A DNA stretch of 64,000 bases from Actinomyces weissii (GTDB taxonomy: Bacteria; Actinomycetota; Actinomycetes; Actinomycetales; Actinomycetaceae), in assembly GCF_016598775.1 (NCBI RefSeq), contig NZ_CP066802.1, positions 1,054,001-1,118,000 of the forward strand, given 5' to 3'. A program made the translations under genes and the position numbers. Each line of letters starts with the position of its first letter. The first letter of the stretch is position 1. The notes under the pieces were generated by a model that was not told the origin of the DNA, searched no databases, and saw only the letters and a program-made list of their open reading frames with translations. Below are positions 1-12,985 of the stretch, piece after piece.

Positions 1-113
1 ACGTGAAGGTGCTGGACGAGGCGGCGCCGGTGACGGCGGAGCAGCTGCTGGCGGGGGGCGTGGTGCTGGTGCGCAAGGGGCGCCGGAACCTGGCGGTGGC
101 CCGGCAGGCCTGA
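1..113 (+). CDS. tyrS: Tyrosyl-tRNA synthetase, C-terminal end (partial)
   Basis: Only the last 36 codons are present and the gene continues upstream of the window. The tail ends in a pattern like LLAGGVVLVRKGRRNLAVA, which resembles the end of the C-terminal S4-type RNA-binding domain of bacterial TyrS, where a short strand is followed by a GKK/GRR turn. The assignment rests mainly on synteny: in M. tuberculosis tyrS precedes the Rv1691-Rv1700 block, and homologues of that block follow here after the rRNA operon. A strong hairpin follows the stop codon. The fragment is too short for certainty. Confidence 0.7.
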   Translation, partial: VKVLDEAAPVTAEQLLAGGVVLVRKGRRNLAVARQA

Positions 114-164
114 GGGCCTGCGGCAGCGCAGCCGGGGCCTGGAACGGCCTGTTTGCAGGAGGTT

Positions 165-210
165 ATGGCGGTGACGGTGCTTTGTGTGCACCGTCACCGC
201 CATTTCGTTT
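165..210 (+). terminator. Rho-independent terminator of tyrS
   Basis: A perfect 16-bp inverted repeat (165-180 with 188-203) has a 7-nt loop and is followed by TTCGTTT. It lies 52 nt after the tyrS stop codon and separates tyrS from the rRNA operon. Confidence 0.85.
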
Positions 211-238
211 GACCCTCGGCTGGAGGTCTGCGTAATGT
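209..238 (+). promoter_or_regulatory. Candidate upstream rRNA promoter
   Basis: TTGACC (209-214), an 18-nt spacer and TAATGT (233-238) resemble a sigma-A promoter. It starts in the tail of the tyrS terminator and points to the rRNA operon. No experimental support is available. Confidence 0.35.
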
Positions 239-337
239 TCCTCCCGGCCCGAGACGGACCGGAGAGATCCGAGCCGTCAAGGGAATGAGAACTAAAGAGG
301 ATCAAGCAGGTTGAGAGCGGGCTCATGGGCCACGGAT

Positions 338-366
338 TTGAGATCTGGAAAATGATTCCTTAAAGT
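338..366 (+). promoter_or_regulatory. Candidate main rRNA promoter
   Basis: TTGAGA (338-343), a 17-nt spacer and TAAAGT (361-366) form the best sigma-A-like promoter in the leader. It lies about 60 nt before the conserved leader element at 427-448, as expected for an rrn promoter. Confidence 0.5.
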
Positions 367-426
367 TTCTCAGGCGCCTTCGGGGGTGGCGGGAACGCAA
401 GGTTCCGTAGGATCCGAATGGGTGTG

Positions 427-448
427 TTGTTTGAGAACTCGATAGTGT
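427..448 (+). promoter_or_regulatory. rRNA leader antitermination element (boxA type)
   Basis: The stretch TTTGAGAACTCGATAGTGTG matches, from memory, the conserved boxA-type element of mycobacterial rRNA leaders (TTTGAGAACTCAATAGTGTG). In those operons it is believed to recruit Nus factors to the transcript. Confidence 0.6.
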
Positions 449-674
449 GTCATGTTTTTTATGCCATAGTGGGATGGCTGGTTCTTGGGATCTTTTGTGG
501 TTCTGGGGGTTGGTTGTCTTGTTTTGTTTTGGTTTTGCTTGCCCCTTTCTTTTGTTGGGGGTGGGTTGGGCCTGGAGTTTTTTCTCTGTTTGGTTGTCTT
601 GGCTTGTTTGCTGGTTGGTGGTTCTGGGCTCTGTGTGGGTCTGGGGGTGTTGGCTGGTTTATGGGTTGGATGAT

Positions 675-5715
<5,041 letters not shown>

Positions 5716-5761
5716 CACAACCCCCAACAACACACCAAGGGGGGCAGGAACACCAACGCAA

Positions 5762-5789
5762 GCGTCCACTATACGGCCCACAACCAACC
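5762..5789 (+). repeat. 3' arm of the 23S processing stem
   Basis: This is the partner of 2486-2513. GCGTCCACTATAC and CACAACCAACC are the reverse complements of the spacer arm. The surrounding 5700-5830 is A/C-rich and can extend the pairing with the G/T-rich spacer. Confidence 0.75.
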
Positions 5790-5833
5790 AACCCACAAGC
5801 ACCAACCACGAGCACCACAAACACCCCACACAA

Positions 5834-5952
5834 CGTCTCGGTGGTCACAGCGGGAAGGCAACGCCCGGCCCCATTCCGAACCCGGAAGCTAAGACTCCCA
5901 GCGCCAATGGTACTGCACCCGCCAGGGTGTGGGAGAGTAGGACACCGCCGAG
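5834..5952 (+). rRNA. rrf: 5S ribosomal RNA
   Basis: The gene is about 118 nt, with terminal complementarity between TCTCGGTGG and CCGCCGAGC and a conserved CCCCATTCCGAACCCGGAAG loop. The GGGAGAGTAGGACACCGCC 3' portion is also typical. It follows 23S by about 120 nt. Confidence 0.95.
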
Positions 5953-5967
5953 CACAAACCACACCGC

Positions 5968-5995
5968 AGGCCCCCAACCAACAGGCTGGGGGCCT
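5968..5995 (+). terminator. rRNA operon terminator hairpin
   Basis: AGGCCCCC (5968-5975) pairs with GGGGGCCT (5988-5995) around a 12-nt loop, just after 5S. There is no U tract, which is common in actinobacterial terminators. Confidence 0.65.
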
Positions 5996-6063
5996 ACGGC
6001 CACCCCAGACACGCTACCCTGGCACCAGCACACAGCCACCAGAGCGATAAAGAGGAACAGACG

Positions 6064-7818
6064 ATGCCTTACCAACGGCACAACGACCAAGGCGGCTCCC
6101 GCCGCGCTGGCAACCGGCACGGTTTCTCCGCTCGTGGTTCCTCAGGTGGCCAGGGTGGTAACGGGCAGCGGCGCAGCTGGCGGGAGCGCGAGGGCTACCA
6201 GGGCGGCCAGGACCGCCCCCGCCGCGAGGACGGCTACCAGCCCCGCGGCCCCCGCGAGGATGGCCGTCAGCAGCAGCGTGATTGGGCCCCCCGCGGGCAG
6301 CGGCGCAGCTGGCGGGAGCGTGAGGGCTACCAGGGCGGCCAGGACCGCCCCCGTCGCGAGGACGGCTACCAGCCCCGCGGTTTCCGGGACAGCGGCCCCC
6401 GCGAGGATGACCGTCAGGACCAGGGCGACTGGGCCCCCCGCGGGCAGCGTCGCAGCTGGCGGGAGCGTGAGGGCTACCAGGGCGGCCAGGACCGCCCCCG
6501 TCGTGAGGACGGCTACCACTCCCGCAGCCAGCGGGACGGCGGTGACCGCTATGACCGGCGCGAGCGCCCGGCACGTGGTGGCCGCCCCACGGACCGGCAG
6601 CGGAGCGGTGGCCGTGGCGGACGCTTCGACCGGGACGGCAGGCGCCCCAGCCGCGCCCCGCAGCACGCGCGGATCCCCGAGCCCCGCGTGCCCCAGGACG
6701 TCGAGCCTTCCATGCTGGAGGCCTCCGCCCGCCGCGAGCTGCGGGCCCTGGGCCGGGCCAACGCCGAGAACGTTGCCCGCCACCTGGTCATGCTCCAGCG
6801 CCTGCTGGAGTCCGACCCGGAGCAGGCCTACCAGCATGCCCGCTACGCCTCCTCCCACGCGGGGCGGGTCGCGGTGGTACGCGAGTCCGCCGGTATCGCC
6901 GCCTACCTGGCCGGGCACTACCAGGAGGCCCTGAGCCACATCCGGGCCGCACGGCGCCTGTCCGGGCTGGACCTGCACCACGCCATCGAGGCGGACTGTG
7001 AGCGGGCCCTGGGCCGGCTGGACCAGGCGCTCAAGGTCGCTGCCGCCGCCAGCGCCAAGCAGCTGGACGACCTGGAGGAGGCCGAGATCGCCATGGTCGT
7101 CTCCGGCGTGCGTGCGGAGAAGGGCCAGCCTGAGCTCGGCCTGGTGGTGATCGAGGACGCTATCCGCCTGTTCCGCGGAGACCGAGAGACCCTGCGGCGT
7201 ATGCACTCCGTGCGTGCGGACCGCCTCACGGAGCTGGGCCGGGAGCAGGAGGCGGACAGGATCCGCGCCCGCATAGGCATTACCCCGGAGGGAGAGGACG
7301 AGGAGGCTCCCGAGCCCGAGGAGGAGATCGTCGCCTACGACCTGGAGGAGGACTACGAGCCCGAGCAGGAGCAGCAGCCGCAGTCGGACCAGGCACGGTC
7401 CCAGGCCACCGCTCCGGCAGCCAGCAGCCAGACAGAAGGCCAGGAGGCAGGTGTCGAGACCGCGGCGGAGACCCCCGCACCGACCCTGGAGCACCCGGAG
7501 CCCGAGACGCACGGGCACGAGCCTGACACCGCCCCTTCCCCTAAGGGCCTGGACCACCGGGAGCAGGAGGAGCCGGAGCCCGGAGCCGCCGCCCCCGCGG
7601 ACCTTGAGCCCCAGGCCGCCAGCACGCCCGAGCCCAGCCCCTCAGGGCCCGGCGCCCTGGTGCAGCCGCAGGATGGCCCCGACCCCAGCAGCAGGCCCGG
7701 CTTTGCGCAGCGGGTCGAGGACGAGCTCAACGAGATCCTGGCGGAGGCGGGCATCGACCCCCGCAGCGGCACCGCCGACGCCCCGGCCCCTGAGTCTGGC
7801 CCGGAGCAGGACCAGTGA
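6064..7818 (+). CDS. Arg-rich repeat protein with helical repeat core (Rv1691-like position)
   Basis: The 584-residue protein has three parts. Residues 1-215 are disordered and very rich in R, G, D and Q, with three nearly identical copies of a unit starting QRRSWREREGYQGGQ at about residues 35, 79 and 128. Residues about 220-400 are helical and TPR-like. Residues about 400-584 are a Pro/Glu-rich acidic tail. AGAGGA lies 8 nt before the ATG. The position after tyrS and before a HAD phosphatase matches M. tuberculosis Rv1691, a TPR protein. The basic head and acidic tail suggest RNA or ribosome contact, which is inference only. The function is unknown. Confidence 0.85.
   Translation: MPYQRHNDQGGSRRAGNRHGFSARGSSGGQGGNGQRRSWREREGYQGGQDRPRREDGYQPRGPREDGRQQQRDWAPRGQRRSWREREGYQGGQDRPRREDGYQPRGFRDSGPREDDRQDQGDWAPRGQRRSWREREGYQGGQDRPRREDGYHSRSQRDGGDRYDRRERPARGGRPTDRQRSGGRGGRFDRDGRRPSRAPQHARIPEPRVPQDVEPSMLEASARRELRALGRANAENVARHLVMLQRLLESDPEQAYQHARYASSHAGRVAVVRESAGIAAYLAGHYQEALSHIRAARRLSGLDLHHAIEADCERALGRLDQALKVAAAASAKQLDDLEEAEIAMVVSGVRAEKGQPELGLVVIEDAIRLFRGDRETLRRMHSVRADRLTELGREQEADRIRARIGITPEGEDEEAPEPEEEIVAYDLEEDYEPEQEQQPQSDQARSQATAPAASSQTEGQEAGVETAAETPAPTLEHPEPETHGHEPDTAPSPKGLDHREQEEPEPGAAAPADLEPQAASTPEPSPSGPGALVQPQDGPDPSSRPGFAQRVEDELNEILAEAGIDPRSGTADAPAPESGPEQDQ
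6166..6528 (+). repeat. Three intragenic ~84-bp direct repeats
   Basis: Copies begin at about 6166, 6298 and 6445, so the spacings are 132 and 147 bp. Each starts CAGCGGCGCAGCTGGCGGGA and is almost identical at the DNA level. All spacings are multiples of three, so recombination between copies would keep the frame and change the length of the Arg-rich head. Confidence 0.9.
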
Positions 7819-8879
7819 CCCCGCCCCAGCCGGTCCCCCTGCCTGCCGGGCTGCGTGGCTGCCCCCAGCCCCTGGCCACCGCGCACGACGTCGCCCTGGT
7901 GGACCTGGACGGCGTCTGCTTCTCCGGGGCGGCGCCGGTAGCCCACGCGGCCCAGTCCCTGAACCAGGCGCGCCAGCAGGGCCTGCGTCCCTGCTTCGTC
8001 ACCAACAACGCCTCCCGGGCGCCCCAGGCCGTTGTCGACAAGCTGGCGGCCAACGGTATCGACGCCGTCGCCCAGGAGGTGTTCACCGCCGCCATGGACG
8101 GCGCCGCCCTGCTGCGGGAGCACCTGGAGCCGGGGGCGCTCGTGCTGGTGGTCGGCGGTGACGGCCTGCGCCAGGCCCTGCTGGACGAGGGCTTCCGGGT
8201 CACCAGCACCGCCACCGACCAACCCGCAGCGGTCCTGCAGGGCTGGGACCCCGCCGTCGACTGGGCCCTGCTGTCTGAGGGTGCCTACGCGATCGCCGCC
8301 GGGGCCCTGCACGTGGCCACCAACCTGGACGCCACCCTGCCTACCGAGCGGGGCTTCGCCCTGGGCAACGGCTCCCTGGTACAGGCCCTGTCACACGCCA
8401 CCGGCTCCCGGCCCCTGGCAGGCGGTAAGCCCTTCCCGGGCATCTACCAGCGGGCCCTGGCCAAGGCCGGTGGGGCGCAGGCCCCCCTGGCCGTGGGGGA
8501 CCGGCTCAACACGGACCACGTCGGGGCCCGGGAAGCTGGCATCCCCGGCCTGCACGTGCTCACCGGCGTGAACACTGCTCGGGACGTCGTGCTGGCGCCG
8601 CCGGACGAGCGGCCCGCCTACCTGCACACGGACCTGCGCGGCCTGCTGGAGCCCCAGCCTGAGCCCCAGGTGCAGGCAGACGGCGCCTGGGTGGTGGGGC
8701 AGGCCCGTGCCCGCACCGAGGGCGACCACCTGGTGCTCGACGGCGTCGGCCCCCTGCGCGCTCCCGCCCGCATCAGCCTGGACGCCTACCGGGCCCTGGC
8801 CAGCGCCGCCTGGGCCCACGCCGACACAGGCGGCAGCGTGCCCTTGCAGGTCCCTGAGCTCACCGTGGTGGCCCCGTGA
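7815..8879 (+). CDS. HAD-superfamily phosphatase, NagD/GPP type
   Basis: The predicted phosphatase has the HAD motif I VDLDGV at residues 29-34, with D30 as nucleophile and D32. Motif II is FVTNNAS, and the C-terminal GDRLNTDHVGAREAGI motif binds magnesium. These are typical of the NagD/4-nitrophenylphosphatase branch. In M. tuberculosis the syntenic Rv1692 is a D,L-glycerol-3-phosphate phosphatase, so removal of glycerol phosphate from lipid turnover is the likely role. The GTG start overlaps the previous stop codon (GTGA), indicating translational coupling. At 354 residues it is normal for the family. Confidence 0.88.
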   Translation: MTPPQPVPLPAGLRGCPQPLATAHDVALVDLDGVCFSGAAPVAHAAQSLNQARQQGLRPCFVTNNASRAPQAVVDKLAANGIDAVAQEVFTAAMDGAALLREHLEPGALVLVVGGDGLRQALLDEGFRVTSTATDQPAAVLQGWDPAVDWALLSEGAYAIAAGALHVATNLDATLPTERGFALGNGSLVQALSHATGSRPLAGGKPFPGIYQRALAKAGGAQAPLAVGDRLNTDHVGAREAGIPGLHVLTGVNTARDVVLAPPDERPAYLHTDLRGLLEPQPEPQVQADGAWVVGQARARTEGDHLVLDGVGPLRAPARISLDAYRALASAAWAHADTGGSVPLQVPELTVVAP

Positions 8880-9289
8880 GCAGGAAGCGACGGCGGCAGC
8901 GTGAGTCCCAGGACCAGGTGTCTAAGGCGCCTGCCGTCCCCTCGCCTGCAACCTTGGCCAGCACGGCTGCTAGGAACCAGTCCCAGCCTCCCTCACAGCC
9001 ACACCAGCCTCATACGGTCCAGGAGGCCCTGGCCGCGACGAGACGCGCGGCAGGGACTCCCTCGTCTCTGCCTGCTGCTATGCCTGCGGGCCAGCCCGGT
9101 GGCCCGGTGCCCGGCAGCACGCCGGCACACCCGGTCCCCACCGCCCCTCGAGGGCAGGCCCCGGCCGTGCTCACGGACCACACCGCCTCCCTGGAGCAGC
9201 TGCCCCAGCTGCCCTTGGAGGAGCACGGCGAGGTGCTGGCCAGCGTCCACGCGGAGCTGTCCCGCATCCTGCGTGAGGCGGAGGGCTGA
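8876..9289 (+). CDS. Small hypothetical protein between HAD phosphatase and TlyA
   Basis: This 137-residue protein has a GTG start overlapping the upstream stop codon (GTGA). The first 100 residues are low-complexity, rich in Pro, Ala, Gln and Ser. The last 35 or so form an amphipathic acidic helix containing LEEHGEVLASVHAELSRIL. A short protein at the same position in M. tuberculosis (Rv1693) suggests the C-terminal helix is the conserved part. No function is known. Confidence 0.7.
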   Translation: MSRKRRRQRESQDQVSKAPAVPSPATLASTAARNQSQPPSQPHQPHTVQEALAATRRAAGTPSSLPAAMPAGQPGGPVPGSTPAHPVPTAPRGQAPAVLTDHTASLEQLPQLPLEEHGEVLASVHAELSRILREAEG

Positions 9290-9292
9290 GCC

Positions 9293-10156
9293 GTGGCCCG
9301 CCTGATCCGCCTGGACTCCGAGCTGGTGCGTCGCGGCCTGGCCCGCTCCCGCGCCCACGCCGCCGAGCTCATCAGCCAGGGACACGTCACCCTGGACGGG
9401 ATGACCGCCACCAAGGCTGCCCGGCAGGTCAACCCCGCCCAGGCCATCGAGGTCATCACCCCCGCCGGGCAGGACTACGTCTCCCGGGGCGCGCACAAGC
9501 TGGCCGGGGCCCTGGACGCCCTGGAGGAGCGGGGCCTGGCCCCGCAGGTCACGGGTCGCCGCTGCCTGGACGCAGGGGCCTCCACCGGGGGCTTCACCGA
9601 CGTGCTGCTGCGCCGGGGGGCCGCCCACGTGGTGGCCGTGGACGTCGGCTACGGCCAGCTGGCCTGGTCCCTGCAGTCAGACCCCCGTGTCACCGTCATG
9701 GACCGCACCAACGTGCGCACGCTGGACCCGGCGGCGGTAGCACCCGCCCCCGAGCTGGTGGTGGGCGACCTCTCCTTCATCTCCCTGGGGCTGGTGCTGC
9801 CTGCGCTGGTGGCTGCCGCCGCCCCGCAGGCCGACCTGCTGCTCATGGTCAAGCCGCAGTTCGAGGTGGGTAAGGAGCGGCTCGGCCACGGCGGGGTGGT
9901 GCGTGACCCCCGGCTGCACGAGGACTGCGTGCTGGCGGTAGCGGCCCAGGCCCACGCCCTGGGGCTGGGCATCGACGCCGTCACCGCCTCACCCCTGCCC
10001 GGCCCCGCCGGGAACGTCGAGTACTTCCTGTCCATGCACGCTGGCCAGGCCGGTGGGCCCACGGACCTTGACGGCGAGTCCCTGCGCGCAGAGGTGCGCC
10101 GCGCCGTCCAGGAGGGACCCGCTGGCTGCGGCCAGGGAAGGAGAGACCATGCCTGA
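9293..10156 (+). CDS. tlyA: TlyA-type rRNA 2'-O-methyltransferase
   Basis: An N-terminal S4 RNA-binding domain (residues about 3-60) is followed by an FtsJ/RrmJ-type SAM methyltransferase domain. The SAM loop CLDAGASTGGFTDVLL, the VGDLSFISL segment and MVKPQFEVGK are visible. Family members methylate C1409 of 16S and C1920 of 23S rRNA, and their loss gives capreomycin resistance in mycobacteria. The GTG start follows a GGAGGG ribosome site. The gene lies 3 nt after the small ORF, and its end overlaps the NAD kinase gene. Confidence 0.93.
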   Translation: MARLIRLDSELVRRGLARSRAHAAELISQGHVTLDGMTATKAARQVNPAQAIEVITPAGQDYVSRGAHKLAGALDALEERGLAPQVTGRRCLDAGASTGGFTDVLLRRGAAHVVAVDVGYGQLAWSLQSDPRVTVMDRTNVRTLDPAAVAPAPELVVGDLSFISLGLVLPALVAAAAPQADLLLMVKPQFEVGKERLGHGGVVRDPRLHEDCVLAVAAQAHALGLGIDAVTASPLPGPAGNVEYFLSMHAGQAGGPTDLDGESLRAEVRRAVQEGPAGCGQGRRDHA

Positions 10157-11210
10157 GACGTCCCCGCTGCCGCTGGACCCGCCCGCCCAGGACCGGGGCG
10201 GCAGCGCAAGCTGTGGCCAGCAGCGCCCCGGCCCGGCCCGGCCCGGCCTAGGCGTCCGGCGCGTCCTGGTGGTAGGCCGGGAGGAAGGCGTGGAGGGGGA
10301 GGCGCCGCACGCCCGCGCCGCCACCCCCACCACCGCCACGGCTGAGCGGGTACGGCGGCTCCTGGCCGCCCAGAGGGTAGAGGCCATTGGCCTGGACGAC
10401 CTGCCCCTGCAGGTGGACGAGACCGGGCAGACCCAGGTGCAGGCCGGGGCCGGGGCCGAGCCGATCGACTTCGTGCTGGTTATCGGCGGGGACGGCACGA
10501 TCCTGCGGGCCCTGGAGATAGCCCGCCAGTACGACGTCCCCCTGATCGGCGTGAACACCGGGCACGTCGGCTTCCTGGCGGAGGCTGACCCGGAGGCCGT
10601 GGAGACCGTGGTGGAAAGGGTGGTAGCCGGGGACTACACCGTGGAGACCCGCATGGTCGTGGACGTCGAGGTGCAGCGCCCCGACGGCAGCCTGCAGCGC
10701 TCCTGGGCCCTGAACGAGGCCGCCTTGGAGAAGGCTGACCGGGCTCGGATGCTGGAGGTCGCTATCGGTGTGGACGGGCAGGCGGTGTCCTCCTTCGGCT
10801 GTGACGGCCTGGTCGTGTCCACCCCCACCGGCTCCACCGCCTACGCCTTCTCCGGCGGGGGCCCGATCGTGTGGCCGGACGTCTCCGCCATGCTGCTGGT
10901 GCCCATAGCCGCGCACGCCCTGTTCACCCGCCCCCTGGTGGTCGGCCCCGGCTCCTGCCTGGAGATCGTGGTGCAGCATGCGGGCCGCGACGGCGCGGAG
11001 GTCTGGTGCGACGGGCGCCGCCACCTGACGGTCCCGCCCGGATCCCGCCTGCGGGTGACCCCTGCCGTGCAGCCGGTGCGGCTGGCCCGGCTCAATGACG
11101 CGCCCTTCTCCCAGCGGCTCGTGGCCAAGCTCAAGCTGCCGGTTGAGGGCTGGCGCACCGGCGTGCCCGCCGTCAGCCCCAGCTGCTCCACGGCCGAGGC
11201 CCCGGCATGA
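10149..11210 (+). CDS. nadK: NAD kinase
   Basis: The enzyme phosphorylates NAD to NADP. The GGDGT motif is at about residues 113-117 within VIGGDGTILRALEI, followed by GVNTGHVGFLAE and the C-terminal STPTGSTAYAFSGGGP segment that binds NAD. The ATG at 10149 is preferred over an upstream in-frame GTG at 10053 because AAGGAG lies 6 nt before it and the earlier start would run far into tlyA. Residues 1-105 include a low-complexity stretch. The 3' end overlaps recN by ATGA. Confidence 0.95.
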   Translation: MPETSPLPLDPPAQDRGGSASCGQQRPGPARPGLGVRRVLVVGREEGVEGEAPHARAATPTTATAERVRRLLAAQRVEAIGLDDLPLQVDETGQTQVQAGAGAEPIDFVLVIGGDGTILRALEIARQYDVPLIGVNTGHVGFLAEADPEAVETVVERVVAGDYTVETRMVVDVEVQRPDGSLQRSWALNEAALEKADRARMLEVAIGVDGQAVSSFGCDGLVVSTPTGSTAYAFSGGGPIVWPDVSAMLLVPIAAHALFTRPLVVGPGSCLEIVVQHAGRDGAEVWCDGRRHLTVPPGSRLRVTPAVQPVRLARLNDAPFSQRLVAKLKLPVEGWRTGVPAVSPSCSTAEAPA

Positions 11211-12985
11211 TCGAGTCACTGCAGATCAGAGACCTGGGGGTGATCGAGCAGGCCGAGCTGGTGTTCGGCCCCGGCCTGACCGCGCTGACCGGCGAGACCG
11301 GGGCCGGGAAGACCATGGTCCTGACCTCCCTGGGGCTGCTGCTGGGGCAGCGGGCGGAGACCTCGGTGGTCCGCAGCGGCGCCGCCGCCGCCCGGGTGGA
11401 AGGGGCCTGGCTGCTGGCCCCCGGGTCCCGGGCCGCTCAGCGGGCGGGCGACGCCGGGGCGGTGCTGGACGAGGACCTGCTGATCGCCCGGCGCACGGTG
11501 CCCGCCCAGGGGCGCTCCCGCGCCCACCTGGGCGGGGCCTCGGTGCCCTCGGCGGTGCTGGCCGACGTCGGCAGCTCACTGGTGTCCGTGCACGGGCAGG
11601 CTGACCAGCTGCGGCTGCGCTCAGCCGCCGCCCAGCGCGCCGCCCTGGACTCCCTGGGCGGGAGCCGCCACGCCGCCCTGTGCCGGGAGTACGCCAGCGC
11701 CTACCGGCGTCACCAGCAGGCCTCCCAGGCCCTGGCCGCCTGGGAGGCGGGCACCCAGCAGCGGGCCGAGGAGGCGGAGTCCCTGCGCCACTGGCTGGGG
11801 CAGCTGGAGGAGCTGGACCCGCAGCCGGGGGAGGACCACGCCCTGGTGGCTGAGGCCCAGCGCCTGGACTACGCTGAGGACCTGCGGCGGGCGGCCCTGG
11901 GGGCCCGCAACGCCCTGGTCGCCGACGAGGAGGCGGGAGCAGGCATGGAGGAGGCTGACGTCACCAGCCTGCTGGCCGCCGCCCTGCGGGCGCTGGAGCC
12001 CGTGACCGGTATCGACCCGGTCCTCCAAGGGCTCGCTACCCGCCTGCAGGAGCTCAGCTACCTGGCGGCGGACGCGGCCGCCGAGCTGGGCGACCACCTG
12101 GCCCGGGTGGACGCGGACCCGGCCCGCCTGTCTGCCGTCCAGGACCGGCGCGCCCGGCTGGCCCGTGCCTGCCAGGAGACCGGCGGGGCCACCACCGTGC
12201 TGGCGGACGTTGACGCCCTGCTGGCCTGGGGCGCCCAGGCCGCTGCCCGCCTGGCGGAGATCGACGGGCCTGAAGGAACCCAGGCGGACCTGGAGGAGGA
12301 GCTGCAGGCGTCCCAGGCACAGCTCACCCAGCTTGCCCAGCAGCTCAGCGCGGCGCGCCGCCAGCTGGCCGACACCCTGCAGCAGCGGGTCACCGACGAG
12401 CTGACTGGCTTGGAGATGAAAGGCTCCCAGCTGGTGGTCGAGCTCAGCCCGCTGGAGGAGCCCGGCCCCACCGGGGCCGAGGGCGTGGGGCTGCTGCTGG
12501 TCTCCCACCCGGGCGCCCCCGCCCTGCCCCTGGGCAAAGGGGCCTCCGGGGGAGAGCTGTCCCGGGTGATGCTGGCCCTGGAGGTGGTGCTGGCCGGAGC
12601 CCGTGGTGCCGCCGCCGCAGCCGGGCGGGACCACGCCCGCACCCTGGTCTTTGACGAGATCGACGCCGGCGTAGGCGGTCGGGCCGCCCGCGAGATCGGC
12701 CGCCGTCTGGCCCGCCTGGCCCGCAGCCACCAGGTCATCGTGGTCACCCACCTGGCCCAGGTCGCCGCCTGGGCCGACACCCACCTGGTGGTGCGCAAGG
12801 AGGAGGTACTGGCAGGCCGGGGCCAGCAGGTGGTGGGGGCCCGCACCCAGGTGCACGCCGTAACGGGCCAGGAGCGGGAGCGCGAGCTCGCCCGCATGCT
12901 CTCCGGGCACGAGGACTCCCAGGCCGCCAGACGACATGCCGCTGAGCTCTTGGCCGAAGCTAGCATGGCACAATCCCAGGCGTGA
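11207..12985 (+). CDS. recN: DNA repair protein RecN
   Basis: This SMC-like ATPase acts in double-strand break repair. Walker A GETGAGKT is at residues 29-36, a long coiled-coil-forming middle covers about 160-400, the ABC signature is KGASGGELSRVMLALE, and Walker B is LVFDEIDAGVGGRAA followed by the H-loop VVTHLAQVAAWAD. At 592 residues it is full length. It starts with ATG overlapping the nadK stop codon and ends overlapping steA by 4 nt. Confidence 0.96.
   Translation: MIESLQIRDLGVIEQAELVFGPGLTALTGETGAGKTMVLTSLGLLLGQRAETSVVRSGAAAARVEGAWLLAPGSRAAQRAGDAGAVLDEDLLIARRTVPAQGRSRAHLGGASVPSAVLADVGSSLVSVHGQADQLRLRSAAAQRAALDSLGGSRHAALCREYASAYRRHQQASQALAAWEAGTQQRAEEAESLRHWLGQLEELDPQPGEDHALVAEAQRLDYAEDLRRAALGARNALVADEEAGAGMEEADVTSLLAAALRALEPVTGIDPVLQGLATRLQELSYLAADAAAELGDHLARVDADPARLSAVQDRRARLARACQETGGATTVLADVDALLAWGAQAAARLAEIDGPEGTQADLEEELQASQAQLTQLAQQLSAARRQLADTLQQRVTDELTGLEMKGSQLVVELSPLEEPGPTGAEGVGLLLVSHPGAPALPLGKGASGGELSRVMLALEVVLAGARGAAAAAGRDHARTLVFDEIDAGVGGRAAREIGRRLARLARSHQVIVVTHLAQVAAWADTHLVVRKEEVLAGRGQQVVGARTQVHAVTGQERERELARMLSGHEDSQAARRHAAELLAEASMAQSQA
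12969..12974 (+). promoter_or_regulatory. -10 box for leaderless steA transcript
   Basis: CACAAT ends 7 nt before the GTG start of steA and there is no Shine-Dalgarno sequence. This fits internal initiation of a leaderless mRNA. Confidence 0.4.

Larger units (their letters stand above)
114..674 (+). other. tyrS-16S intergenic region and rRNA leader
   Basis: This region is non-coding. It holds the tyrS terminator, two candidate promoters and the boxA-type element. From about 480 to 672 it is extraordinarily rich in G and T on the plus strand, with very few A and C. That composition matches the 16S-23S spacer and is complementary to the A/C-rich 3' flank of 23S. Reading frames here are composition artefacts. 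Confidence 0.7.

Noticed and set aside
6142..7557. A 471-codon minus-strand open frame
   Set aside because: It is antisense to the Arg-rich repeat protein; its own repeats are only the complement of those repeats.
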